Assembly: GCA_965284435.1 (NCBI GenBank)
Contig: OZ260083.1
Coordinates: forward strand, 1,550,001-1,614,000
Reading direction: 5' to 3'
DNA length: 64,000 bases
From: CAIYZT01 sp947461435
GTDB taxonomy: Bacteria; Pseudomonadota; Alphaproteobacteria; Rhodobacterales; Rhodobacteraceae
The position numbers and the translations under genes were made by a program. Position 1 is the stretch's first letter, and each line of letters starts with the position of its first letter. The notes beneath the pieces were generated by a model that was given only the letters and a program-made list of their open reading frames with translations, had not been told where the DNA came from and ran no database searches. Shown one piece after another: positions 37,013-44,653 of this stretch.

Positions 37013-37068
37013 AGTAGGTCGGGCATCGCCCGGCTCTCCCGCCATGTCGGGCTACCACCCGACCTACT
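37013..37068. repeat. inverted repeat, possibly REP-like
   Basis: AGTAGGTCGGG (37013-37023) and CCCGACCTACT (37058-37068) are 11-bp inverted arms; a smaller GTCGGG-CTACCA-CCCGAC lies inside the right part. It lies just past the membrane protein gene and could be a terminator or a dispersed repeat. Confidence 0.5.
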
Positions 37069-37094
37069 CTGCGAAACTCCCGCAAGGGTCCCCC

Positions 37095-37171
37095 CAGCCC
37101 ACGCAGGCTTGCGCGGGCTGGGCCCTCAAATTGGTCCACTGGACCAATTTGTCCCCGGCCAAAGGCCGGGG
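37095..37171 (-). terminator. stacked hairpins after the IS-split secreted protein gene
   Basis: Reading on the minus strand after the stop at 37179: CCCCGGCC-TTT-GGCCGGGG (37153-37171), then the 25-nt CAAATTGGTCCA/TGGACCAATTTG dyad (37127-37151), then an imperfect AGCCCACGCA/TGCGCGGGCT stem (37095-37118). The first is a likely terminator for the gene at 37179-38982. The middle one also resembles a GntR-class operator. Confidence 0.5.
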
Positions 37172-37309
37172 TCGGGCCTCACCCTTCACACCCCGTCTCA
37201 TCCCAGAACTTCGCCTCCACCTCCCGCATGGTCCCCTTGAGGGTCAGCAGCGTCCCCAGCCCGAACCGCTCTGGTCTTGTCGCGTATTTGTGCCGCCCCC
37301 AGTGCTCGT

Positions 37310-38167
37310 TTAGGCCACTTGACGTTCGAAGGCCAAGGGGCTTTTGCCTCCCAATGCTGAATGCCGACGGCGCGGGTTATAGAAGCCGTTGATGTATTGG
37401 AAGATGGCGGTTTCGGCCTGGCGACGCGTTTCCCAAGACCTGCGCCAGATCAGTTCGGCCTTGATGGTTTTGAAGAAGGTCTCGACGGCGGCGTTGTCAT
37501 AGCAGTTGCCTTTTCCGCTCATTGACGCTCTGAGGCCAGGCTCGCGCAGGACCTTCTGATAGTCGTGTGAACAGTATTGGCTGCCGCGATCGCTGTGGAA
37601 GATGCAGCCCTTGGGCGGTGATCGCAGGGCAATGGCCATTTTCAGTGCCCGGATCGCCAGATCGCGCTTCATGCGGTTGCTGACGGCCCAGCCGATCACC
37701 CGCCGGGAATGCAGATCGAGGATCACCGCCAGATAGAGCCACCCCTCGCGGGTCCAGATGTAACTGATGTCACCTGCCCATTTCTGGTTGGGCCGATCTG
37801 CCGTGAAGTCACGGTCCAGCAGGTTTGGCGCGATGTTGAACGTATGGTCGCTGTCCGTCGTCGCCTTGAATTTGCGTGTTCTTTCAACGACGATCCCGTT
37901 CTCGCGCATCAGCCGCCCGACACGGCGATGACCAACATCTAACCCGACCTCTTTCAACTCCTCCGTCATCCTGGGCCTGCCATAGCTGCCCAAGCTCAGG
38001 CGCGACTGTTCCTTGATATGGGCCAGAACGACCATGTCTGTGTGCTGCCTGCGGCTGGCAAGGCGGCTGCGAAAGGCCCGCAAACCGCGTGGGCTGACGT
38101 TCATGACCTGACACAACCGATCCGTTGCAAAGCTGCCACGATGTTCCTCGACGAACCTAAACCTCAC
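37310..38167 (-). CDS. IS3-family transposase OrfB (DDE domain)
   Basis: 285 residues from a GTG at 38167. The N-terminal HTH_21-like region is followed by the rve integrase core. The three catalytic acids are the Asp in KWAGDISYIWT, the Asp in FHSDRGSQY, and the Glu in YDNAAVETFFKTIKAE. RPNQKWAGDISYI and YINGFYNPRRRHSALG are typical for IS3-group enzymes. The active product is expected to be the OrfAB fusion made by frameshifting. The stop is 38 bp from the right end of the element. Confidence 0.93.
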   Translation of the reverse strand: MRFRFVEEHRGSFATDRLCQVMNVSPRGLRAFRSRLASRRQHTDMVVLAHIKEQSRLSLGSYGRPRMTEELKEVGLDVGHRRVGRLMRENGIVVERTRKFKATTDSDHTFNIAPNLLDRDFTADRPNQKWAGDISYIWTREGWLYLAVILDLHSRRVIGWAVSNRMKRDLAIRALKMAIALRSPPKGCIFHSDRGSQYCSHDYQKVLREPGLRASMSGKGNCYDNAAVETFFKTIKAELIWRRSWETRRQAETAIFQYINGFYNPRRRHSALGGKSPLAFERQVA

Positions 38168-38439
38168 GGCTTTTGGCTCGCGAAGAACTGGGTGGCCTTT
38201 TTTAGGATGTCCCTCTCCTCGCGCAATATGCGGTTTTCGCGCCGGAGCCGTTCGTTCTCAACGGCAAGTTCACGATCCTCAACCGACACCACATCCGTGT
38301 CACGATGCGCCGTGATCCATTTGTTCAGCGTTGACATCCCGACGCCAAGATCGTCGGCAATCTGTTTGCGTGAAAGCCCGCTGGTCAGCGCGATCCGCAC
38401 CGCATCCTTGCGAAATTCATCCGTCCTGACTGTGCCCAT
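38164..38439 (-). CDS. IS3-family transposase OrfA
   Basis: 91 residues: a helix-turn-helix (LSRKQIADDLGVGMSTLNKW) followed by a coiled-coil leucine zipper (LAVENERLRRENRILREERD) that mediates multimerisation. The run CTAAAAAAG at the KKATQ codons is the slippery heptanucleotide for -1 frameshifting into OrfB. The stop overlaps the orfB start (GTGA). CAAAGGAGATGAACC before the ATG at 38439 provides the ribosome site. Confidence 0.93.
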   Translation of the reverse strand: MGTVRTDEFRKDAVRIALTSGLSRKQIADDLGVGMSTLNKWITAHRDTDVVSVEDRELAVENERLRRENRILREERDILKKATQFFASQKP

Positions 38440-38982
38440 GGTTCATCTCCTTTGCTGCACATTACGCTATCAAAGGAGCGGCACCAAACCGCGACAAGAC
38501 CACTCCTGATCGCCCACGGCCAGCACATATTTCCCGGTGTTGCCCTTGTTGAACACCTCGACATAATAGGTGCCCGCCGGATAGGTCCGGTCGTGGGCAA
38601 AGCCGCGGCCGATCTCTGGCCCGACCCAATACCATTTCTTGCCGTATTCCTCGTACCACGGCGACCATTCCATCACCGACCCGCTGTAGCGTACGTCGAT
38701 TTCCTTGAAATCCGCGTCCAGCACCCGGAACGAAAAGTCCTGCTTCAGCATGCAGTTTTCCAGCTTGGGCGCGGTGATGCCCACGTAAAAATCAAACTCC
38801 TCGTCCGAGGTGATCTGAAAGAACTGCGACGCCCCGGTCAGTTCCGAGAAAATCGCCTTGGAATGTTCCGGCGCGTCAATCACCAAAGGCGCGTCGCGCG
38901 TCTTGGGCGACAGGTCCAGCAGCGGCGAATGGGCAAGGGCCGGGCTGGCCAGCATCAGCGTCAGGGCGATCAGGCGGAACAT

Positions 38983-39235
38983 CGGGGGCCTCCTTTGGGG
39001 GAAATGGTGATACGTCCGGGCGGTGGGGGCAAATTGTCAGGGGGCGGCGTCGGGCCATCGGCCCTTTTGTCGCCCGCTCCTGATCCGCCACCCCCCGATC
39101 CTGCCCGAACCTTAACGTTTCGTAAATTTTCAAGAACTAACCTATTGTTATCAAACACAAAAATATTCTGTCCAGATCTGGACGCCGCCATGGTCCCCCC
39201 TTGACCGGCCGGGCCTTCCCCCGCACACTGCCCCC
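38983..39235. promoter_or_regulatory. divergent promoter region with a 14-bp palindrome
   Basis: Lies between the split secreted-protein gene and the small lipoprotein gene. GTCCAGATCTGGAC (39170-39183) is a perfect palindrome about 53 bp before the lipoprotein start, next to an AT-rich stretch (39118-39168) that would suit a promoter. No regulator gene is adjacent. Confidence 0.4.
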
Positions 39236-39520
39236 ATGCGCCTCTTTGCCCTTCTCTTCCTTTCCGCCTGCGCCGCCAGCCCCCTGCCGGGCATGGCGGG
39301 CGCCAGCATGGAAAAGGCCAGCATGAACGGCCGCTCCTATACCCTGTGGTACACCCAGACCCGGGTTGAAATCGTCCGCCACGGCTGGGCCAATCCCGGC
39401 GATCACCAACAAATCCGCGCCGATATGATCGCCCTGATCCCGCAGGTCACCGGCTGCACCCTGTCAGAGCCGACCCTGACCGGCGACAGCGGCGAGATGC
39501 GGGCCTCCCTCCGCTGCTAG
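39236..39520 (+). CDS. small putative lipoprotein, function unknown
   Basis: 94 residues. The start MRLFALLFLSAC gives a short lipoprotein signal with lipobox LFLSAC, Cys12 being the acylated residue. The mature part is about 80 residues, with two more Cys (TGCTLSEP and the last residue), which could pair. It contains RSYTLWYTQTRVEIVRHGW and GDHQQIRADMIALIPQ. The family is not recognised. It stands alone, converging on a short minus-strand gene with a 4-bp overlap at the stops. Confidence 0.62.
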   Translation: MRLFALLFLSACAASPLPGMAGASMEKASMNGRSYTLWYTQTRVEIVRHGWANPGDHQQIRADMIALIPQVTGCTLSEPTLTGDSGEMRASLRC

Positions 39521-39696
39521 GGCCGCAAGAACAGCTCCCACAGCGCCCAACCGGCCGCGCCCGCGAACAGCACGCCCCAGCCCGGCCCGCCCAACGAAAA
39601 CTCCAGCGCCGACATCACCCCCGGCACCGCCACCGTCACCACCCGCACCCAGATCTTTCGAAACATCGGATGGTCGCGGTCCAGAAACTTTTGCAT
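39517..39696 (-). CDS. small membrane protein, conserved in Rhodobacteraceae
   Basis: 59 residues from the ATG at 39696. QKFLDRDHPMFRKIWVR is a basic cytoplasmic start, followed by two hydrophobic segments (VVTVAVPGVMSALEF and GWGVLFAGAAGWALWELF). Similar 55-60-residue proteins with a DKDHPMFR start are seen in related genomes without assigned function. It lies just downstream of uvrB? No: it precedes the uvrB stop side, reading in the same direction 50 bp beyond the uvrB end, so it could be co-transcribed with uvrB. Confidence 0.6.
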   Translation of the reverse strand: MQKFLDRDHPMFRKIWVRVVTVAVPGVMSALEFSLGGPGWGVLFAGAAGWALWELFLRP

Positions 39697-39749
39697 CACT
39701 CTCTCCCTTTGCGGCCCAGATAGGCGCAGCCTTCCGCGCGCGCCAGCCC

Positions 39750-41930
39750 TCAGCGTACCTTTCGCGCCTTGCCGCCCCGCATCCCCGCCCGTCCGGCGGT
39801 GGATCGGCCCGATCGCTTGACCGCCTCTTCCACCGCTTCCTCGATCACACCCTGCCGGGCCAGCGGATCAGACGCGACGGTCAGTTCCACCGCTTCCAGA
39901 CGCTTGACCTCGTCGCGCAGACGGGCCGCCTCTTCAAACTCCAGATTTTCGGCCGCCTTGCGCATCGCCAGCCGCAAGGCATCCAGATGCGCTGCCAGAT
40001 TCTGCCCGACATTCGCCTTTTCAACCTTGGCCGTGATGCGCGACTGGTCCGTGTCGCCCTTCCACAAACCGGCCAGCACGTCCTCGACATTCTTTTTCAC
40101 CGTCGTCGGGGTGATGCCGTGCAGGGTATTATAAGCCACCTGTTTCGCGCGCCGCCGGTCGGTCTCGCCCATGGCCCGCTCCATCGACCCGGTGATCCGG
40201 TCCGCATACATGATCACCCGGCCTTCGGAATTACGTGCCGCGCGGCCGATGGTCTGGATCAGCGACGTTTCTGACCGCAAGAAGCCTTCCTTGTCGGCAT
40301 CCAGAATGGCCACAAGCCCGCATTCGGGAATATCCAGACCCTCGCGCAGCAGGTTGATCCCGATCAGCACATCGAAGGCGCCAAGCCGCAGGTCGCGCAG
40401 GATCTCGATCCGCTCCAACGTATCAATATCCGAATGCATATAGCGCACACGAATGCCTTGTTCGTGCATGTATTCGGTCAGGTCTTCGGCCATGCGCTTG
40501 GTCAAGGTGGTGCACAGGGTGCGCATCCCGCGGGCGGATACGCGGCGCACCTCATCCAGCAGATCATCAACTTGCATTTCGACCGGGCGGATTTCGATCA
40601 TGGGGTCGATCAGGCCGGTGGGGCGGATCACCTGTTCGGTAAAGGTACCGGCGGCTTGTTCCATTTCCCAAGCGGCCGGCGTCGCGGAGACAAACACGGT
40701 CTGCGGGCGCATCGCATCCCATTCTTCGAATTTCAGCGGACGGTTGTCCATGCAAGAGGGCAAGCGGAATCCATGTTCGGCCAAGGTCATCTTGCGACGA
40801 AAGTCACCTTTGTACATCGCCCCGATCTGCGGGACAGAGACGTGGGATTCATCGGCAAAGACGATGGCATTGTCGGGAATGAATTCGAACAGGGTGGGCG
40901 GCGGCTCGCCGGGGGCGCGACCTGTCAGATAGCGCGAGTAGTTTTCAATACCTGCGCAGGACCCGGTGGCTTCCAGCATTTCAAGATCGAAATTGGTGCG
41001 CTGTTCCAATCGCTGCGCTTCAAGGAGTTTGCCGTCTTCGACCAATTGCTTCAACCGCGTATGCAATTCCAGCCGGATCGACTTTGCCGCTTGTTGCAAG
41101 GTGGGGCGCGGGGTGACGTAGTGACTGTTGGCATAGATGCGGATCTTGTCGAAGCTGTCGGTCTTTGCCCCGGTCAGGGGATCAAATTCCGTGATCGATT
41201 CCAGTTCTTCGCCGAAAAAGGAAAATCGCCAGGCCCGATCATCAAGGTGGGCGGGCCACACCTCAAGGCTGTCGCCGCGCACCCGGAATGAGCCGCGGGC
41301 AAAGGCCATGTCGTTTCGGCGGTACTGCTGGGCAACCAGATCAGCGATCACTTGACGCTGATCGTAGATTTGGCCGCGCAAGAGATCGACCGTCATGGCC
41401 GAATAGGTTTCAACCGATCCGATGCCGTAGATGCAGGACACAGAGGCGACGATGATGACGTCATCGCGCTCCAGCAGGGCCCGCGTGGCCGAATGGCGCA
41501 TCCGGTCGATCTGTTCGTTGATCTGGGATTCTTTTTCGATGTAGGTGTCGGTGCGGGCGACATAGGCTTCGGGTTGGTAGTAATCGTAGTAGGATACGAA
41601 GTATTCCACGGCGTTGTCAGGAAAGAACCCTTTGAATTCGCCGTATAATTGCGCAGCCAAGGTTTTGTTCGGGGCAAGAATGATCGCCGGGCGCTGCGTC
41701 TGTTCGATGACCTTGGCCATCGTAAATGTCTTGCCCGTGCCCGTCGCCCCCAACAGGACCTGATTGTGCTCTCCGGACAGGATACCTTTGGACAGTTCGG
41801 CAATGGCCGTCGGCTGATCGCCGGCGGCCTCGAACGGCGTCTGCAAGACAAACCGGCGCCCGCCCTCCAGCTTGGGCTTGCTCAGCACCTCTGGTCTGGG
41901 GGAAATCGCGTTGGCATTGTTGTGCGGCAT
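39750..41930 (-). CDS. uvrB: excinuclease ABC subunit B
   Basis: 726 residues. Helicase motifs: Walker A LGATGTGKTFTMA, YYDYYQPEAYV (the beta-hairpin that probes damaged DNA), DESHVSVPQIGAMYKGDFRR, VSATPAAWE, and INLLREGLDIPE / QTIGRAARNSEGRV. The C-terminal UVR motif for UvrA/UvrC contact is ENLEFEEAARLRDEVKRLE. It loads onto lesions with UvrA and recruits UvrC for nucleotide excision repair. AAGGA lies before the ATG at 41930. A sequence matching the alphaproteobacterial LexA box lies 30 bp upstream, so it is SOS-regulated. Confidence 0.96.
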   Translation of the reverse strand: MPHNNANAISPRPEVLSKPKLEGGRRFVLQTPFEAAGDQPTAIAELSKGILSGEHNQVLLGATGTGKTFTMAKVIEQTQRPAIILAPNKTLAAQLYGEFKGFFPDNAVEYFVSYYDYYQPEAYVARTDTYIEKESQINEQIDRMRHSATRALLERDDVIIVASVSCIYGIGSVETYSAMTVDLLRGQIYDQRQVIADLVAQQYRRNDMAFARGSFRVRGDSLEVWPAHLDDRAWRFSFFGEELESITEFDPLTGAKTDSFDKIRIYANSHYVTPRPTLQQAAKSIRLELHTRLKQLVEDGKLLEAQRLEQRTNFDLEMLEATGSCAGIENYSRYLTGRAPGEPPPTLFEFIPDNAIVFADESHVSVPQIGAMYKGDFRRKMTLAEHGFRLPSCMDNRPLKFEEWDAMRPQTVFVSATPAAWEMEQAAGTFTEQVIRPTGLIDPMIEIRPVEMQVDDLLDEVRRVSARGMRTLCTTLTKRMAEDLTEYMHEQGIRVRYMHSDIDTLERIEILRDLRLGAFDVLIGINLLREGLDIPECGLVAILDADKEGFLRSETSLIQTIGRAARNSEGRVIMYADRITGSMERAMGETDRRRAKQVAYNTLHGITPTTVKKNVEDVLAGLWKGDTDQSRITAKVEKANVGQNLAAHLDALRLAMRKAAENLEFEEAARLRDEVKRLEAVELTVASDPLARQGVIEEAVEEAVKRSGRSTAGRAGMRGGKARKVR

Positions 41931-41959
41931 GACATGATTCCTTGAATAACCGTCAAGGT

Positions 41960-41974
41960 ATTCTGTTTTTGTTC
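41960..41974 (-). promoter_or_regulatory. LexA (SOS) box of uvrB
   Basis: On the minus strand the sequence reads GAAC-AAAAACA-GAAT. The alphaproteobacterial LexA box is GAAC-N7-GAAC, so only the last base differs. It lies 30 bp before the uvrB start, in the right place to block the promoter. LexA itself is outside the window. Confidence 0.72.
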
Positions 41975-42116
41975 TCTCGTTAAGGGAGTGTTGGGGTTTT
42001 TACGACATCCTTAACAAATCAAGTGCAATTTTAAGGATAATAGTTTTTATCATGATCATCTTTTAGTTGTAATTTCGACAAGCTTGGGGCAGATTGATCT
42101 TGCAAGCAGCACAAGT

Positions 42117-42171
42117 CTGCCAGCCAGCGCACTCCACACCCCACCCACACTCCCGGTGCGCTGGCTGGCAG
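42117..42171. repeat. 16-bp perfect inverted repeat with 23-base loop
   Basis: CTGCCAGCCAGCGCAC (42117-42132) and GTGCGCTGGCTGGCAG (42156-42171) are exact reverse complements. The loop is C-rich. It could be a stable RNA hairpin or the footprint of a small element; no T-run follows. Confidence 0.85.
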
Positions 42172-42287
42172 CGATTTTCCCCGATGAACAGCGCATTAAC
42201 CTCTGGTGATGTCATGCTCTCCCTTGCACTTTTCGCTGGAACTGGGGATAAACGCCGCACCACCAATGTGTCATCAACGAGGTTCAC

Positions 42288-42599
42288 ATGCGCGCCCGGA
42301 TCTATCAGCCAGCCCGTAATGCCATGCAATCGGGCCTGGGCAAGACCAAGCAGTGGGTGCTGGAATTTACCCAGTCTTCTGCACGTGAGTTGGACCCCTT
42401 GATGGGCTGGACGTCGTCGGACGACACGGCCACGCAGGTGAAATTGCGCTTTGACAGCCGTGAGGCTGCTTTGGCCTATGCGCAGGCCAAAGGGATCGAA
42501 GCCGAGGTCGTTGAACCCAAGGATCGCAAGGCCAATATTCGGCCGGGCGGGTACGGCGAGAATTTTGCGACGGCCCGAAAGGGCGCTTGGACACATTGA
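42288..42599 (+). CDS. NDUFS4-like complex I accessory subunit (ETC complex I subunit family)
   Basis: 103 residues: ARIYQPARNAMQSGLGKTKQ, WVLEF, LDPLMGWTSSDDTATQVKL and FDSREAALAYAQAKG are the conserved blocks of the ETC_C1_NDUFA4/NDUFS4 family. It is an accessory subunit on the peripheral arm of NADH:quinone oxidoreductase, found in alphaproteobacteria and mitochondria. The nuo operon is not in this window, as is usual for this gene. It ends in a T-run terminator. Confidence 0.88.
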   Translation: MRARIYQPARNAMQSGLGKTKQWVLEFTQSSARELDPLMGWTSSDDTATQVKLRFDSREAALAYAQAKGIEAEVVEPKDRKANIRPGGYGENFATARKGAWTH

Positions 42600-42620
42600 T
42601 TTTACCACGAATTTATTGGC

Positions 42621-42647
42621 CGGGCCCGTTTGGGGCCCGTTTTTTTT
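42621..42647 (+). terminator. intrinsic terminator after the NDUFS4-like gene
   Basis: CGGGCCC (42621-42627) pairs with GGGCCCG (42633-42639) across a 5-base loop, followed by eight T. The ribosome site of the next gene begins a few bases later, so the following gene needs a promoter within or past this point. Confidence 0.85.
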
Positions 42648-42661
42648 CAAGGAGTTATCAG

Positions 42662-44104
42662 ATGAAAATTATGACGACCACCTGTCTGGCAACGCTGGGT
42701 CTTGTCGCCGCCGGCCCGCTGTGGGCCGAGGCCACTGACGAGGGTGCCGCCGCTTTACTCAGCGTTTTTCAAACCTATCTTGGCACCACGGACGGCGTGG
42801 TTACGGTGGCCGCTAACGGCGATGCCTATGCCGTGACGCTGGATATCGCCCCGTTGATGGGCCTTGTTCCGGTCGAGGGGATGACATCAACCATCTCTGC
42901 CCTGCAGATGGCGGTCACGGATAACGAGGATGGAACCTGGTCTTATGAAATCGACCAACCGATGACGATTGCCTATTCCATGCCGGGCCAGATGACGACG
43001 TCATCAGACTATGGGTCTGTCAAAGTGAACGGGATTTTTGACGAGGCTTTGGGCGATACAAGCGAATATCAGGTTGAAATCACCGGGATCAGCACCGTTC
43101 AAACCCAAAATGACCCCACGATGGGCGAGGTGTCGATCAAGAGTACCGTCGAAAGCGTGATCTATGATGGGGTCGCCGTGGCGGGTGAGACCGGGATTGA
43201 CAGCAGTTTTACGGCGACGATCACCGGAATTGGCTATGATATGATGATCCCAATGGGAGAGGGCATGCCGCCCACCGCCCTGTCAGGAACAATTGCGAAC
43301 GGGACTGCAGAAGGCGCAATCACCGGGTATCAACCTGCGGCGATCTATGGCTTGGTCGCATGGTTTGTGGCCCGCCCGGACGAAACCATGATCATGGCAG
43401 ACAAAGCCGATCTGAAGGCCAAACTTGAAGCGGCCCTGCCGGTGTTTGGCAATTTGGCGATGACCTCGGCTTACAATGATGTTTCGGTCAATACGCCCTT
43501 GGGTGTCTTTGGGTTGCAGAGGATGGGGATTGACGTTGATTTGAATGGGGCGGTTCCTGATGGGCTGTTCCGTGAGGCCTTTTCCTTGAAAGGACTGACC
43601 CTGCCTGACGGCGTGGCGCCGCCCTTTGCGACGGCCTTGATCCCGGATGAGTTTGCCATCGACGTTGCGGTATCAAGCTTTGATCTGGATGCAGCGGCGA
43701 AATTGGCGCTCAGCATGCTTGACCTTCCCGAAGGGGCCGAAGTGCCAGAGGGTTTTGACATGCAGCTGTTGGCGGCGTTGATGCCGCAGGGTGCTGTGGA
43801 CATCAGCCTTGCGCCCGGGGGCGCCAAGAACGACACCTATGCCTTGACCTATGAAGGCGAAATGACGGCCGGAATGGGGGGGGTCCCAACCGGCACCGCC
43901 AAGGTGACGCTGGCCGGAATAGACGGGATCATGGCCGCCCTGGCCGAGGCACCGCCCGACATGTCCGGACAGATCATTCCGATGATCGGCATGGCCCAAG
44001 CCATGGGCCAACCCGGACCCTCCGGCGAGTTGGTCTGGGACATCGATGCCAGCACCCCCGGCAGCCTGAAGATCAACGGAATGGATATGATGGGCGGACA
44101 ATGA
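42662..44104 (+). CDS. DUF2125-like secreted protein
   Basis: 480 residues from the ATG at 42662, preceded by AAGGAG. Signal peptide MTTTCLATLGLVAAGPLWA before EATDEGAAALL. The mature protein is rich in beta-strand and Met residues and ends GELVWDIDASTPGSLKINGM. The pattern matches DUF2125 proteins, which are common in Rhodobacteraceae and of unknown function; they may act in the cell envelope. The stop overlaps the start of an acetyltransferase gene (ATGA), which suggests co-expression. Confidence 0.75.
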   Translation: MKIMTTTCLATLGLVAAGPLWAEATDEGAAALLSVFQTYLGTTDGVVTVAANGDAYAVTLDIAPLMGLVPVEGMTSTISALQMAVTDNEDGTWSYEIDQPMTIAYSMPGQMTTSSDYGSVKVNGIFDEALGDTSEYQVEITGISTVQTQNDPTMGEVSIKSTVESVIYDGVAVAGETGIDSSFTATITGIGYDMMIPMGEGMPPTALSGTIANGTAEGAITGYQPAAIYGLVAWFVARPDETMIMADKADLKAKLEAALPVFGNLAMTSAYNDVSVNTPLGVFGLQRMGIDVDLNGAVPDGLFREAFSLKGLTLPDGVAPPFATALIPDEFAIDVAVSSFDLDAAAKLALSMLDLPEGAEVPEGFDMQLLAALMPQGAVDISLAPGGAKNDTYALTYEGEMTAGMGGVPTGTAKVTLAGIDGIMAALAEAPPDMSGQIIPMIGMAQAMGQPGPSGELVWDIDASTPGSLKINGMDMMGGQ

Positions 44105-44565
44105 CACTTTCTATTGCCAAGGAATCCCCGGTTGGGTCTGATCTGACCCTGCTGTTCGAACGCCACACGGCCGATATGCATGCCGATACGCCGCCTGAAA
44201 GCATCCACATGATGGATTCTTCGGAATTGGCCATTCCGCAGGTGCATTTCTTCGTCGCGCGTGAGGCGGGAACCCCCTTGGCGATGGGGGCCTTCAAGAT
44301 ACTGTCGAACGCGCATGGCGAGATCAAATCCATGCACGTTCTGACAGAGGCGCGGGGCAGGGGCCTGTCCAAGGCGATGCTGGCCCATGTCGAAGCGGCA
44401 GCGCGGCAAGAAGGGCTTGCACGCCTGTCGCTGGAGACGGGCGTGCAGCCGACCTTCGTGGCGGCGCGCGCCCTGTACGAAAAGGCAGGGTATCAGATCT
44501 GCGGTCCCTTCGAAGGCTATTGGGACGATCCCAATTCGCTTTTCATGACCAAAGAGCTTCGATAA
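44101..44565 (+). CDS. GNAT-family N-acetyltransferase
   Basis: 154 residues. The acetyl-CoA-binding segment is MHVLTEARGRGLSKAMLAHV, with the R/Q-x-x-G-x-G/A pattern (here ARGRGLS). The C-terminal LSLETGVQPTFVAARALYEK and AGYQICGPFEGYWDDPNSLF place it with the small PA4866/YsnE-like group that acetylates amino-group substrates. The substrate is unknown. It is coupled to the DUF2125-like gene and ends 11 bp before tRNA-Arg. Confidence 0.85.
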   Translation: MTLSIAKESPVGSDLTLLFERHTADMHADTPPESIHMMDSSELAIPQVHFFVAREAGTPLAMGAFKILSNAHGEIKSMHVLTEARGRGLSKAMLAHVEAAARQEGLARLSLETGVQPTFVAARALYEKAGYQICGPFEGYWDDPNSLFMTKELR

Positions 44566-44576
44566 AAGACAGATAC

Positions 44577-44653
44577 GGTTCCGTAGCTCAGCTGGATAGA
44601 GCAGCTGCCTTCTAAGCAGCGGGTCGAGGGTTCGAATCCTTCCGGGGCCGCCA
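44577..44653 (+). tRNA. tRNA-Arg (anticodon TCT)
   Basis: A 77-base cloverleaf with encoded CCA. Acceptor GGTTCCG pairs with CGGGGCC (two G-U pairs), the D-arm is GCTC...GAGC, the anticodon stem GCTGC/GCAGC encloses CTTCTAA with anticodon TCT, and the T-arm is GAGGG-TTCGAAT-CCTTC. It reads AGA codons, which are rare in this GC-rich genome but frequent in the AT-rich gene at 36165. Confidence 0.96.

Larger units (their letters stand above)
37272..38502 (-). mobile_element. IS3-family insertion sequence, complete, 1231 bp
   Basis: Both ends read inward TGGTCTTGTCGCG and then diverge slightly; 24 of the first 28 bases match (right end 37272 upward on the plus strand, left end 38502 downward). 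A 3-bp target duplication CTC lies at 37269-37271 and 38503-38505. orfA and orfB overlap by four bases with a CTAAAAAAG slippery run in orfA for -1 frameshifting. Both reading frames are intact, so the copy looks recent and possibly active. It is of a different subgroup from the element at the left edge. Confidence 0.93.
37179..38982 (-). pseudogene. secreted protein gene split by an IS3-family element
   Basis: The 5' part (38982 down to 38503) encodes 160 residues: a signal peptide FRLIALTLMLASPALA, then HSPLLDLSPKTRDAPLVI, EFDFYVGITAPKLENC, YPAGTYYVEVFNKGNTGKYV and GDQE. The 3' part (37268 down to 37179) continues in the same frame as RFGLGTLLTLKGTMREVEAK and ends FWDETGCEG before TGA. Removing 37272-38502 plus one copy of the 3-bp duplication restores a 189-residue protein. 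The present reading frame instead ends WSCRGLVPLL inside the element, at 38470. Function unknown; it may be a periplasmic beta-rich domain of the PPC type. The last 29 residues are lost, so activity is doubtful. Confidence 0.9.
41931..42287. other. 357-bp divergent intergenic region (uvrB / NDUFS4-like gene)
   Basis: Holds the SOS box (41960-41974), an AT-rich stretch with candidate promoter sequences (42001-42070), and a strong 16-bp inverted repeat (42117-42171). Reading frames crossing it have no recognisable product. Confidence 0.5.

Noticed and set aside
42063..42650. A 195-residue minus-strand frame
   Set aside because: It runs through a 16-bp inverted repeat and antisense to the NDUFS4-like gene and its terminator; no motif.
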